From Bacillus sp. 103mf (GTDB lineage: Bacteria > Bacillota > Bacilli > Bacillales > Bacillaceae_G), in assembly GCF_900116295.1 (NCBI RefSeq), contig NZ_FPAF01000003.1, positions 310,001 to 374,000 on the forward strand: 64,000 nucleotides of DNA, written 5' to 3'. Shown in pieces: positions 44,687 through 53,364 of the stretch. Each line of letters starts with the position of its first letter. The first letter of the stretch is position 1. The notes under the pieces were generated by a model. That model searched no databases. It saw nothing but the letters and a program-made list of their open reading frames with translations, and was not told where the DNA came from. The translations under genes were made by a program, and so were the position numbers.

Positions 44687-45451
44687 TTATGACGATGTGT
44701 CTCGTAAAAATTGAGAGTACAAATCGAAAAAATAATTTGGCCGAAAGATATTTGCAGCATGACCAGCTAAGGGGATTTCTTTATATGAAACATTTGGAAG
44801 AATGGATTTTAAATCAAATAAACAAGATTTATAGAGATGATCGTGTTCTCCCATCACCCATAAAATTGGTTGCGTAAGTTCTCGTAATCGGGATTTTAAA
44901 TCGAATTCCAAACGATGCCGCAGTGACTCTCGAATAATAGATGAGTGTAATTGTAACCCGAATCGATAGTAAATATTTTTGGAAACAATCGCAAATGGAT
45001 TGGCTTTTAGTATGCCACTTGGAAATATAGTACTTGCATACTGATGAAGCCAAGAAGAGTATTCATTATTTCGTTTGTCCCAAAACTTTTGGAAGACATT
45101 AAACAAAATAGATGGGTTATTGTAATGACCTCCAATATGACAAAGGCTCAATACTTTTTCTGGGTACTTATGAGCAAATATAGAGGCAATATAGCATCCA
45201 TAGCTTAGGGCGCAAATATGAGCTTGCTGGATCCCTTCTTTTTCATATAAATTTGACAATTGCTCTACTAATCGATCTAAAGAAAAATCAATGGCTTGTC
45301 CTTTGTCATCACCATGGCCAAGTAAGTCATATGTGATGATGTTATAAGATGAGGAAAATAGTTTACATTCTTTTTTAAATGCACGACGATTTCCAACTAG
45401 TCCATGAATGAATATAATCGTTTTTTTCTCAAAATCTTTTTTTGTTTGCAA
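44687..45451 (-). CDS. Alpha/beta hydrolase
   Basis: 254 residues. IIFIHGLVGNRRAFKKE carries the oxyanion loop, ICALSYGCYIAS the nucleophile Ser (A-L-S-Y-G, near residue 104), PILWVMGEHDHLY the acid Asp and LAGHAANIFRP the catalytic His. No signal peptide. The layout is that of MhpC/BioH-type esterases; substrate not known. It converges with the OatA-like gene at a shared terminator. The ribosome site on the minus strand is AGGGGCATACTTT. Confidence 0.85.
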   Translation of the reverse strand: MQTKKDFEKKTIIFIHGLVGNRRAFKKECKLFSSSYNIITYDLLGHGDDKGQAIDFSLDRLVEQLSNLYEKEGIQQAHICALSYGCYIASIFAHKYPEKVLSLCHIGGHYNNPSILFNVFQKFWDKRNNEYSSWLHQYASTIFPSGILKANPFAIVSKNIYYRFGLQLHSSIIRESLRHRLEFDLKSRLRELTQPILWVMGEHDHLYKSCLFDLKSILPNVSYKEIPLAGHAANIFRPNYFFDLYSQFLRDTSS

Positions 45452-46275
45452 AAGTATGCCCCTTTCAAGTCTATGGTAGAAAAAAGAAAATAAGTTCTAC
45501 TAGAATGGTGTTATTACTAGTAAGCTTAGGCACCGATTATGCTCGGAACATTGAAATGAATGAATATATAATGATAGAAAACATGTTTATGGAAAGTGTA
45601 TATAAAAATAACACAAGAATTCTTTGTACTAAGTTAATTGATTTTTCATGTTTAATAGATTGAGTACAACTAATTTTAAGCACCAGGTAATAATACCAGA
45701 TAATTGTGGTGGTTGTAAAGGTAACTTTCCAACGAGGGTGTATTCATCTTAAATATGCCGGGAACTGTAAAATAATTTAATTTGATAATTGCTGATGGAG
45801 TGATCGTAAATGAGTATCTTTCGAATATTTGTACAACTTTTAAATTGTAGAAGTATAGTGAAAAGTATGAGAACTGCATTTCATGCTTTTAATTAAATCC
45901 ATCCATCATTTTTTTAAATGGTTTCTATTAAAATAATTCATTTTATTTATTTTTATTATAAATATATAATAGCGATTAGGTGAGTGTATAGGACTGTTAT
46001 CTATTTTTTCTTTCGTTTTTCATTCAGATGTGAAAGATTAAGAATGTATAAAGTTTACCTATGAAGCTAACTATTTCTATCAAAATAGTTAGCTTCATAG
46101 GTGTTTTAGAAAAGATTTTATTTCATATACTTTCTAATATCATTTTTCGTTATGATGGAAATATGGTTATAACAATAAGTTGATGATACGAGAATCTTGT
46201 AATCTTTATACATACATAAACCGTAATTTATGCTATTGAGGATGAAATAATGATTGTACAACAGGAGGCATTATT
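45452..46275. other. 824-bp gap: hairpin and possible coding relic
   Basis: No intact gene. A perfect 20-bp hairpin, ACCTATGAAGCTAACTATTT / AAATAGTTAGCTTCATAGGT (46057-46102), has a 6-base loop. Stretch 45680-45890 contains short frames (IIPDNCGGCKGNFPTRVYS; IIADGVIVNEYLSNICTTF) separated by stops that might be remnants of a decayed gene; I could not identify it. The LysR promoter would be near 46200. Confidence 0.4.
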
Positions 46276-47172
46276 ATGGAGCTGCGTCATTTGAAAACTT
46301 TTATTATTGTAGCAGAGAGCGGAGGATTTACACGGGCCGGAGAAAGACTCGGATATACACAATCAACAATCACAAATCATATTCAATCCCTGGAAGAAGT
46401 AATTGGAAGTCCGTTGTTTGATCGCCTCGGTAAAAAGGTAGTTTTAACTGAAGTAGGAGAGCATATGCTTTCTTACGCGCAAAAAATATTGGCATTATCA
46501 AATGAAGCACTTGAATCATCTCAAATGAACGGCAAACCATCAGGAACGATACGTATTGGGGCAAATGAATCTTTAATGATATATCGATTACCTGTTATTT
46601 TATATGAATTTAAAAAGAAGTATCCGCAGGTTCATATCATTTTACAGCCATCAGAGAGTCAGGAGTTGCATAATGAATTAAAGTCAGGGAAATTTGATTT
46701 TGCTTTATTTACAAATCCAGAAAAACTAGGTGTAGATATTGTCACTCGTTCGCTTGTTAGAGAAACAATTGTGCTTGTTGCTCCGCCAGGGCATCCGTTA
46801 ACGAAGCGGAAAATTGTTACTCCTGCTGATTTAGAAGGAGAAATGTTATTGCTTACCGAGCCAGGGAGTTATCGAGACTTACTAGAAAAATGGATAAAAG
46901 GAGAAGGGATTAGTTGTTCACGTATTCATTTTTGGAGTATAGAGGCAATTAAACAAACTGTTATGTGCGGGTTAGGGTTATCGTATTTACCGCTTATTAC
47001 AGTTAAAGAAGAAATTGAGCGTGGAAAGTTAATTGCCTTGCCATGGATGTACAGTGAAGATTTTGTCACAACTGAACTGGCGTATCATAAAAGTAAATGG
47101 TTGACACCAGCGATGAAGAAGCTAATAGAAATGATAGAGAAACATGCAGAGAGATGGAGAGAGACAATTTAG
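46276..47172 (+). CDS. LysR-family transcriptional regulator
   Basis: 298 residues: N-terminal HTH (GGFTRAGERLGYTQSTITNHIQSLEEVIGSPLFDR) and effector domain (GTIRIGANESLMIYRLPVIL ... VIGL). It is followed 52 bases later on the same strand by a YitT membrane protein and may be co-transcribed with it. CAGGAGGCATTATT precedes ATG 46276. The effector is unknown. Unlike the LysR gene at 40105, it is not divergent to a transporter. Confidence 0.9.
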   Translation: MELRHLKTFIIVAESGGFTRAGERLGYTQSTITNHIQSLEEVIGSPLFDRLGKKVVLTEVGEHMLSYAQKILALSNEALESSQMNGKPSGTIRIGANESLMIYRLPVILYEFKKKYPQVHIILQPSESQELHNELKSGKFDFALFTNPEKLGVDIVTRSLVRETIVLVAPPGHPLTKRKIVTPADLEGEMLLLTEPGSYRDLLEKWIKGEGISCSRIHFWSIEAIKQTVMCGLGLSYLPLITVKEEIERGKLIALPWMYSEDFVTTELAYHKSKWLTPAMKKLIEMIEKHAERWRETI

Positions 47173-47224
47173 TTTCCTATGATGTATAGAGATTAAACAT
47201 AGGAATAGACGGGAGGAAAACGTA

Positions 47225-48058
47225 ATGAATGAACGTATGAAAGAGATTATACTTGTTGTACTTGGATCGTTATTGTTTGCAATTGGAATTAACTTTTTTG
47301 CTATTCCAAACCGATTATCAGAAGGAGGAATTATCGGTCTTACGGTAATTACTTACTATTTGTTTGACTGGTCTCCTGGTGCTGTAAACCTTATAATGAA
47401 TGCCATTTTACTTGCAATTGGTTATAAATTTTTTGATAAGAAAACGATGGTATATACAATTCTTGGTATTATATCTACATCTTTCTTTTTATATATCACA
47501 GAAGATGTGGCCACTCCGGTAAATCATGATACATTATTAGCAGCTCTGTTTGCAGGGGTTTTTGTTGGTGTTGGTTTAGGGTGTATGTTTCGTGCAGGTG
47601 GTACATCAGGTGGTTCAGCTATCATAGCTAGGTTAGCAAATCAATATTTAGGCTGGAGTGTTGGAAAAGGTGTGCTAATTATCGATATCGTTGTTATTGC
47701 TGGCTCAGTATTTATTATTGGACAAGAGAAAGCGATGTATACACTTGTAGCAGTCTTTATCGGTGCAAAGGTTATTGATTTTATTGTGGAAGGATTAAAT
47801 ACAAAAACAGCAGTGACGATTATTTCAAATAATCCAGATATTATTCGAGAATCTATTATGCAAAATATGACACGCGGTGTAACGGTATTAGAAGGACGAG
47901 GTGGTTACACAGGAAATAATAAGGAAGTGTTATATGTTGTCATTAATAAACAAGAACTCGTCCAATTAAAACAAGTTGTAGGTCGAAAAGATCAAAATGC
48001 ATTTGTTGTGATTCATGATGTACGAGATGTATTAGGTGGCGGCTTTAAAGCGAGTTGA
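47225..48058 (+). CDS. YitT family membrane protein (DUF161 + DUF2179)
   Basis: 277 residues. Five to six membrane helices in the first ~190 residues (IGINFFAIPNRLSEGGIIGLT, GCMFRAGGTSGGSAIIARLA) followed by a cytosolic DUF2179 domain (KTAVTIISNNPDIIRESIMQ, GGYTGNNKEVLYVVINKQEL, FVVIHDVRDVLGGGF). The family is widespread in Bacillus with no proven function; transport or sensing is likely. GGGAGGAAAACGTA precedes ATG 47225. A terminator follows closely. Confidence 0.9.
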   Translation: MNERMKEIILVVLGSLLFAIGINFFAIPNRLSEGGIIGLTVITYYLFDWSPGAVNLIMNAILLAIGYKFFDKKTMVYTILGIISTSFFLYITEDVATPVNHDTLLAALFAGVFVGVGLGCMFRAGGTSGGSAIIARLANQYLGWSVGKGVLIIDIVVIAGSVFIIGQEKAMYTLVAVFIGAKVIDFIVEGLNTKTAVTIISNNPDIIRESIMQNMTRGVTVLEGRGGYTGNNKEVLYVVINKQELVQLKQVVGRKDQNAFVVIHDVRDVLGGGFKAS

Positions 48059-48060
48059 AA

Positions 48061-48096
48061 AATCTAGCCCTCAAATGTTTGAGGGCTAGATTTTTT
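48061..48096 (+). terminator. Terminator of the YitT gene
   Basis: AATCTAGCCCTCAAA / TTTGAGGGCTAGATT, 15-bp perfect stem with a 2-base core loop, followed by TTTT. Confidence 0.9.
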
Positions 48097-48217
48097 GTCT
48101 ATATAGCCAAAATGTTATTTATCTCTAATGATTTCATAAAATAGTATTGAAAATTATGCCAAATAAGAGAAAGATTACTTGGGATTTCAAAAAATATTTG
48201 TGTTAAAATTTCGTTGT

Positions 48218-48240
48218 CATCATTTTGTTACAAAACGATG
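48218..48240. promoter_or_regulatory. Palindrome upstream of the LCP gene
   Basis: CATCATTTTG (48218-48227) and CAAAACGATG (48231-48240) are inverted around TTA with one mismatch. It lies in the promoter region of the LCP gene and may be an operator; the regulator is unknown. Confidence 0.35.
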
Positions 48241-48381
48241 TTATTTTTTTTGTAACGAAAAGCTATGATTCGTACGTTGTAGATTCTTACAAAAATGTAA
48301 GGTTGATGAAATGTAATTCGATACAAAGGATGTTACATTTCAATTAAACTAATAGAGGATGTTCTGAAAGGGGGAAGTGAA

Positions 48382-49389
48382 ATGAAAACGGACATGGAAG
48401 CAACAAGTAGAATTGAAAAGAAAAAGAAGCGCTCTAAAAAAAGAGGTTTTTTATTGTTTTTGATCATTCCTGTTTTATTTCTCGTTATTGGAGGAATAAG
48501 TTACAGTTCCTTTATATATAGTAAAGCAAAAGCGGTTGTAAGTAATTCTTATGCAGAAATAAATAAGTCTAATAAACGTGATGTAGAGGTGGCTCCTTTA
48601 AAAGATAATATTTCTATTTTAATTATGGGTGTTGATGAAAGTGAGCAAAGAAAAAGTCAATATGGTGAAGCAGTTCGTACGGATGCATTGCTACTGGCAA
48701 CGATTAATAAAAATGATAAATCGGTAAAATTAGTGAGCATTCCTCGTGATTCACGCGTATATATACCGTCACGAAAGAAATTAGATAAAATTACACATGC
48801 GCACGTATTTGGCGGTGTGGAAAGTACACGTGATACGGTTGAACGTTTTTTAAATGTACCTGTTGATTATTATGTGAAATTTAATTTTGAATCGTTCATT
48901 AAAATAGTGGATTCACTTGGTGGTATTGATATTGATGTGCCGGTTACTTTTACGGAACAAGATAGTAAAGACCAAGCTGGTGCCATCCATCTTGAAAAAG
49001 GGTACCAACATTTAAATGGAGAACAGGCGCTTGCGTTAGCGAGAACACGGAAAATTGATAGCGATGCAATGCGTGGTCAAAGACAGCAACTTGTAATCGA
49101 AGCAATTATGAAAAAAGCGGCATCAGTCCATTCAATCCCAAAACTTAGTTCATTATTAGATGCAGTGGATCAAAACTTGAAAACAAACTTAACATTCAAT
49201 GATATGTTGGCAATTACAAAAAATATGGCAGGAACAGACTTGAAGTTAGAAAAAATACAAGTACAAGGTACAGACAAACGTATGAATGGTATTTATTATT
49301 ATCAACCAGATGAGCAAAATGTTAAAGGAATATCAAAACAATTGAATGATCATCTTGGAATTGCTGAGAAATCAGAATCTAATAAATAA
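48382..49389 (+). CDS. LytR-CpsA-Psr (LCP) family glycopolymer ligase
   Basis: 335 residues: basic cytosolic N terminus (EKKKKRSKKRG), one membrane helix (about 24-46), then an extracellular LCP domain (about 75-230). Conserved pieces are NISILIMGVDESEQR, AVRTDALLLATIN, VKLVSIPRDSRVYIP (Arg/Asp that bind the polyprenyl phosphate), LGGIDIDVP and ARTRKIDSDAMRGQRQQ. These enzymes attach teichoic-acid or capsule-like polymers to peptidoglycan. GGGGGAAGTGAA precedes ATG 48382. It is one of several paralogues usual in this group. Confidence 0.93.
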   Translation: MKTDMEATSRIEKKKKRSKKRGFLLFLIIPVLFLVIGGISYSSFIYSKAKAVVSNSYAEINKSNKRDVEVAPLKDNISILIMGVDESEQRKSQYGEAVRTDALLLATINKNDKSVKLVSIPRDSRVYIPSRKKLDKITHAHVFGGVESTRDTVERFLNVPVDYYVKFNFESFIKIVDSLGGIDIDVPVTFTEQDSKDQAGAIHLEKGYQHLNGEQALALARTRKIDSDAMRGQRQQLVIEAIMKKAASVHSIPKLSSLLDAVDQNLKTNLTFNDMLAITKNMAGTDLKLEKIQVQGTDKRMNGIYYYQPDEQNVKGISKQLNDHLGIAEKSESNK

Positions 49390-49425
49390 GAAAAAGGTTG
49401 GCTTTTTGCCAGCCTTTTTCTTATT
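49388..49425. terminator. LCP-gene terminator
   Basis: AAGAAAAAGGTTGGC / GCCAGCCTTTTTCTT, near-perfect stem, T-rich loop and tail. Confidence 0.85.
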
Positions 49426-49441
49426 TATTATGACCACTCTT

Positions 49442-49524
49442 ATGCCCGGCTAGATGCTCTCGTTTTCCTATAAAAAGGAAAGGGGTTTTATGTCGGTTTT
49501 CTAACTTATATACATATATATCAG
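49442..49524 (-). repeat. Interspersed repeat R, copy 2 (5' half only, inverted)
   Basis: On the minus strand it reads GACATAAAACCCCTTTCC ... GAGAGCATCTAGCCGGGCAT, matching the first half of the copies at 55700 and 58778. Confidence 0.6.
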
Positions 49525-49548
49525 GATATTTTGAATATTCGACTGTAA

Positions 49549-50160
49549 TTAAGTGAATAGTTTTACCAACATATAAAACGCAACGGCCCAAATAATAACA
49601 CCAGAAATTTTATTTAATAGTTGTATTCGTTTTCCGGATGCATCCACTTTCCCTAGTATCCGTCCGGCGAATGCTAATCCGATAAACCATAGCCAAGAAA
49701 CGAAAATTGTTGCGAAGGTAAACGCCCATTTTTCAGCGCCAATGTATTGAATAGAGTTCGTTCCAATGACTCCAATTGTATCTAAAATAGCATGTGGATT
49801 GAGTAAAGAGACAGAAGCTGCAAATGCAATTTGTTTTTTTATTGTAATGGTTTGCTCATCATTTTGGGAAGCGGTAGGTTCACTCTTCCATATCGCCCAT
49901 CCCATGTAAAGAAGAAAGAAAAATCCAACTGCGTAGAGTGTAGTTGTTAGCCAGGAAAATGTTAATAGCACAAGAGATACGCCTTGCACAGCTACCAAAA
50001 TCAAAATAGTGTCACAGATTGCCGCTGTTATAACAACTGGAGCAGCCTGTAATAAAGTAGATTGACTGGCACCTTGAGTAAAAACAAACACATTTTGAAC
50101 GCCTAAAGGAATAATAAGTCCAAATGAAAGAATGATGCCGTGAAGAAATGCTTCGCTCAT
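49549..50160 (-). CDS. LysE-type amino acid exporter
   Basis: About 203 residues with six hydrophobic helices. LSFGLIIPLGVQNVFVFTQGA is the LysE/RhtB family hallmark near the N terminus, and SLLNPHAILDTIGVIGTNS follows in the middle. ATG 50160 follows AGGAGGCGAAAA; the frame extended to 50184 includes the ribosome site. It exports basic or neutral amino acids. It is divergent from a MocR regulator with a shared ~150-base intergenic region that contains two palindromes, so it is probably that regulator's target. Confidence 0.9.
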   Translation of the reverse strand: MSEAFLHGIILSFGLIIPLGVQNVFVFTQGASQSTLLQAAPVVITAAICDTILILVAVQGVSLVLLTFSWLTTTLYAVGFFFLLYMGWAIWKSEPTASQNDEQTITIKKQIAFAASVSLLNPHAILDTIGVIGTNSIQYIGAEKWAFTFATIFVSWLWFIGLAFAGRILGKVDASGKRIQLLNKISGVIIWAVAFYMLVKLFT

Positions 50161-50238
50161 TTTTCGCCTCCTATGTAAAAGCATATTTTTTGGGGGTTAC
50201 CTATTGGTGTCTAGTATATAAAGCGAAATATCAATTGT

Positions 50239-50292
50239 ATCCATCCATATGGATGGATGATGACCCAACCAAAGTGTATACTACAATTGTAG
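50239..50292. promoter_or_regulatory. Palindromes between lysE-like and mocR-like genes
   Basis: A perfect 20-bp palindrome ATCCATCCATATGGATGGAT (50239-50258) and a 12-bp palindrome CTACAATTGTAG (50281-50292) lie between divergent genes. TATACTACAATTGTAGATA is the wider second site. These are good candidates for the binding site of the MocR regulator and for promoter elements. Confidence 0.6.
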
Positions 50293-50313
50293 ATACATAA
50301 TTGGGGTGATGTT

Positions 50314-51765
50314 ATGGAACGGTTTGATTGGCAACCAAATGTTTTATCTCCAATACCTTTATATAAGCAAATTGAAGATTATATAAAAGAGAAAATTGCA
50401 AATGGAGAATGGACAATCGGGATGAAATTACCGTCTCAACGAACGTTAGCTGATGCATTTAAAGTTAACAGAAGCACAATTGTCACTGCACTAGATGAAT
50501 TAGCTGCTCAAGGATTGGTTGAAGGAAAAGGACGACAAGGAACGAGAGTGATAAATAATACATGGGGGTTATTAACTTCTTCGGCACCTCTGAATTGGAA
50601 TTCATATGTTGATACCGGAATGCATTATCCTAATTTACCTATAATTAGAGAAATTAACCGAGCAGAGTTTGATCCGAATATCATTCGATTAGGAACAGGA
50701 GAACTCTCGTCAGAACTTTTGCCGCAAGAGAAGACCAAACATATTATGAATAAACTTTCGAAGCAGTATATACCTTTAGGGTATGAAGAACCAAAAGGAG
50801 ACATTTTACTACGTGAACAGATAGCAAAATATTTACAAACATTAGGAATACAGGCATCAACATCATCTATTTTAGTTGTTTCAGGTGGCATTCAGGCTTT
50901 ACAGTTAATTTCTATGGGGCTATTACAAAAAGGTGCAACAATTTTAGTAGAAAAACCCTCTTACTTATATTCTCTTAATATTTTTCAGTCAGCAGGGATG
51001 CGTTTAATTGGTATTTCGATGGATCGGGATGGAATACAATCAACACTTATTTCAAAATATAAAAAGCAATTTTTGGGTTCGCTTCTTTATACCATTCCTT
51101 CTTTTCATAATCCAACTGGGATTTTGATGAGTGAAGAGAGAAGAAAAGTTGTTGTAGCAACTTGTAATGAAATTGGTCTACCTATAGTCGAAGATGGTGT
51201 GTATCAAGATTTGTGGTTCGGCTCGCCATCTTCAAAGCCCTTAAAGGCATATGATAGAAGTGGGAGTGTTCTTTACATAGGAAGTATGTCTAAGACAATT
51301 AGTCCAGGATTGAGAATTGGCTGGATTGTAGGACCAGAGGCTGTTATTAATCGATTAGCAGATATTAAAATGCAAACAGATTATGGATCAAGTTCTTTGT
51401 CACAACGAGCTGCCGCTCAGTGGTTTTTAAGCGGATTGTATGAAGAACATTTAGATTGTACCCGGCGACAATTACAAATACGCAGAGATATTGCATTACA
51501 TGCGTTGGAAAAACATTTTGCATATATTGCAACGTGGAATGTACCGGAAGGCGGTTTTTACATCTGGTTACATATAAATTTGAAATTTTCTATGCAGGAA
51601 CTATTTTATAAAGCTTTACAAGCGGGGATTTTACTTAATCCAGGAAATTTGTATGATCGGCATGCTAATCAACATTTGCGAATTTCCTACTCTTATGCAT
51701 CGCTGCATGATATTGAAAGAGGAATTGAAAAACTTGCACGAATTATACAAGAAATAAAACAATAA
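50314..51765 (+). CDS. MocR-type (GntR + aminotransferase) PLP-dependent regulator
   Basis: 483 residues. The N-terminal GntR winged helix (about 15-80: IPLYKQIEDYIKEKIANGEW, LPSQRTLADAFKVNRSTIV) is fused to a fold-type I aminotransferase domain. PLP signatures: IPSFHNPTG, VEDGVYQDLWF (Asp that pairs with the PLP nitrogen), and the Schiff-base lysine in YIGSMSKTISPGLRIGW. Such proteins sense PLP or amino-acid metabolites and often control a divergent gene, here the LysE-type exporter. GGGGTGATGTT precedes ATG 50314. Confidence 0.92.
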   Translation: MERFDWQPNVLSPIPLYKQIEDYIKEKIANGEWTIGMKLPSQRTLADAFKVNRSTIVTALDELAAQGLVEGKGRQGTRVINNTWGLLTSSAPLNWNSYVDTGMHYPNLPIIREINRAEFDPNIIRLGTGELSSELLPQEKTKHIMNKLSKQYIPLGYEEPKGDILLREQIAKYLQTLGIQASTSSILVVSGGIQALQLISMGLLQKGATILVEKPSYLYSLNIFQSAGMRLIGISMDRDGIQSTLISKYKKQFLGSLLYTIPSFHNPTGILMSEERRKVVVATCNEIGLPIVEDGVYQDLWFGSPSSKPLKAYDRSGSVLYIGSMSKTISPGLRIGWIVGPEAVINRLADIKMQTDYGSSSLSQRAAAQWFLSGLYEEHLDCTRRQLQIRRDIALHALEKHFAYIATWNVPEGGFYIWLHINLKFSMQELFYKALQAGILLNPGNLYDRHANQHLRISYSYASLHDIERGIEKLARIIQEIKQ

Positions 51766-51773
51766 ATACGATA

Positions 51774-51974
51774 ATATATAAATCCAAATTAAAAACCTGA
51801 CATAAACCCCTTTTCTTTTTAGATGGTCGAGAGCATCTGGCCATGCGTAGAAGCGGTCAGGGCCTTTTTCTTCCACGTGCGAAGTTCAAACAAAGAGAGA
51901 AAGAAAGTAGCAGGTTATTTTTTGTTCAGCATGGCGGCAACTTGTGTGTTGGAAAGTCAAGTTGGATTTATATA
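51774..51974 (+). repeat. Interspersed repeat R, copy 3
   Basis: TGACATAAACCCCTTTTC, GGTCGAGAGCATCTGGCC, GAAGCGGTCAGGGCC and the end GTTGGATTTATAT follow the same order as in copies 5 and 6, with an altered middle. It ends 16 bases before the start codon of the next small gene. Confidence 0.6.
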
Positions 51975-51990
51975 TAAAAGGAGAATGAAA

Positions 51991-52158
51991 ATGAAACGCT
52001 ATGTCATTTGCCAAGTGATAAATGGAACAAAATATTTAGCTGCTTATGCAGAAACAAAACAAGAAGCAATTGAAAAAGCAGAACTGTTAGGGTTAAGAAC
52101 GGGAGAACGTTATATTGTTATCACGGAGGAAGAAGCAGAGGGATTGCAATATCCGTAA
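51991..52158 (+). CDS. Small hypothetical protein
   Basis: 55 residues (MKRYVICQVINGTKYLAAYA ... EEEAEGLQYP), with AAAGGAGAATGAAA before ATG 51991. One beta-beta-alpha unit (TKQEAIEKAELLGLRTGERYIVITEEE). No signal or membrane segment. No family name recognised. Its mRNA leader is largely the end of an interspersed repeat, so the repeat may carry or affect its promoter. Confidence 0.65.
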   Translation: MKRYVICQVINGTKYLAAYAETKQEAIEKAELLGLRTGERYIVITEEEAEGLQYP

Positions 52159-52162
52159 AAGG

Positions 52163-52190
52163 ACGGTAGCTATTATGGCTACCGTTTTTT
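52163..52190 (+). terminator. Terminator of the small gene
   Basis: ACGGTAGC / GCTACCGT with a 7-base loop and six T. Confidence 0.8.
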
Positions 52191-52267
52191 CTTCTTATAT
52201 TTATTTTTTTAGCAGTTTTTCTCTAATTAGCTGTATACAGTGAATTTAGACTTGAGGAGGGAATTAT

Positions 52268-52327
52268 ATGTCCCAATGCGAATGTATATGCGTGGTATAT
52301 AATAAAGGAGCTGAAGTAAAAAAGTGA
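52268..52327 (+). CDS. Cys-rich micropeptide overlapping the methyltransferase start
   Basis: A 19-residue frame MSQCECICVVYNKGAEVKK with GAGGAGGGAATTAT before its ATG. The C-x-C-x-C pattern (CECIC) is unusual for such a short frame. Its TGA stop overlaps the GTG start of the methyltransferase (GTGA), a layout that suggests translational coupling. Whether it is a functional metal-binding peptide, a leader, or a modified peptide substrate cannot be told from sequence. Confidence 0.45.
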   Translation: MSQCECICVVYNKGAEVKK

Positions 52328-53028
52328 ACCGAATTCAACATATAAGACAGAAAGAAAAAGAGTATCACGAACATTGTTATGCTAATCATAAGTTATTTGA
52401 GGAAGGGTCATGGTTATATAAGCCAGTTTCGGGTGTTATTGAGATGATGAATTTATTTCAAAATCAACAAAGCGTTACTGCATTGGATTTAGGATGTGGA
52501 GTTGGAAGAAACAGTATACCGATTGCGCAAAGAATGAAAGCAGGAAAAGTGGTATGTGTAGACTTGCTTTCTTTCGCACTGCACCGATTGCAGCAATATA
52601 GTTATGATTGTGACGTTGCTGATCGTATTCAAACTGTAGAGAGTAATATCGAAGATTATCAAATTATCGCAAATGAATACGATTATATTGTGGCTGTATC
52701 TAGTTTAGAGCATGTCCCTTGCAAAAGTGCCTTGGAAGAAGTATTGCATAATATGAAAATTGGGACGAAAGATAAAGGAGTTAATTATATTGTAATAAAT
52801 TCTAGTGTAGAAGAAATTGATATGAACACGAAGATAAGATTGGACCCATTATTTGAAGTAAATCTTTCAACAGAAGAAATGCTTTGTATGCTGGGCAAGA
52901 TATATAAAGGATGGGAAGAACTAAACGTAGGAGTAAAGCCGCTAGAGTATCACATTGTAAGGGATGAACAGCCAATTTTATTAAAAACAAATGCAATTAC
53001 TTGTTGTGTAAAGAAAACCATTTGGTAA
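52324..53028 (+). CDS. Class I SAM-dependent methyltransferase
   Basis: 234 residues. Rossmann-type motif I is ALDLGCGVGRNSIPIA (near residue 60), motif II KVVCVDLLSFALHRL, motif III VESNIEDYQI, and motif IV DYIVAVSSLEHV. It resembles TehB/UbiE-type small-molecule methyltransferases, but the substrate is not known. The start is GTG 52324, overlapped by the upstream micropeptide stop, with AAAGGAG 14 bases upstream. No terminator was found directly after it; repeat R copy 4 follows. Confidence 0.85.
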   Translation: MNRIQHIRQKEKEYHEHCYANHKLFEEGSWLYKPVSGVIEMMNLFQNQQSVTALDLGCGVGRNSIPIAQRMKAGKVVCVDLLSFALHRLQQYSYDCDVADRIQTVESNIEDYQIIANEYDYIVAVSSLEHVPCKSALEEVLHNMKIGTKDKGVNYIVINSSVEEIDMNTKIRLDPLFEVNLSTEEMLCMLGKIYKGWEELNVGVKPLEYHIVRDEQPILLKTNAITCCVKKTIW

Positions 53029-53077
53029 CTACTCAGTCATACATTTCATTTAGCAGTTTGGTAAAGAATATAATTCC

Positions 53078-53232
53078 AGCGAAAATACGCTTACCTATAA
53101 TTGCTGCCATGAAGATAAAAATGGATCTACACCTCTCGCTGCCTTTCTTTGTTTTAAAACTTTGCGCGTGGCAGGAAAAGGCTCTGACCGCTACTATACA
53201 TAGCCAGTCCCTCTCCACCACTTAAAAAAATG
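53078..53232 (-). repeat. Interspersed repeat R, copy 4 (inverted, partial)
   Basis: On the minus strand: GAGAGGGACTGGCTATG, GTAGCGGTCAGAGCC, TTTCCTGCC and GAGGTGTAGATCCATTTT. It covers the middle and 3' part of the repeat. The remaining 53029-53364 holds nothing else. Confidence 0.6.
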
Positions 53233-53364
53233 CTTTTCTATCTGTTTTTCATAGAGTGACTGAGTAGTTACACCATTTGAAAATATATAAGTAAGTCTCT
53301 TGAATTTACGTTTTGAAGAAGAAAAGAAGCTAGTTAAAATCTTACTGCTAGCTGTTGTATTTTA

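Noticed and set aside
45442-45663. 73-codon plus-strand frame after the hydrolase
   Set aside because: No ribosome site, low-complexity composition and no resemblance to a protein family.
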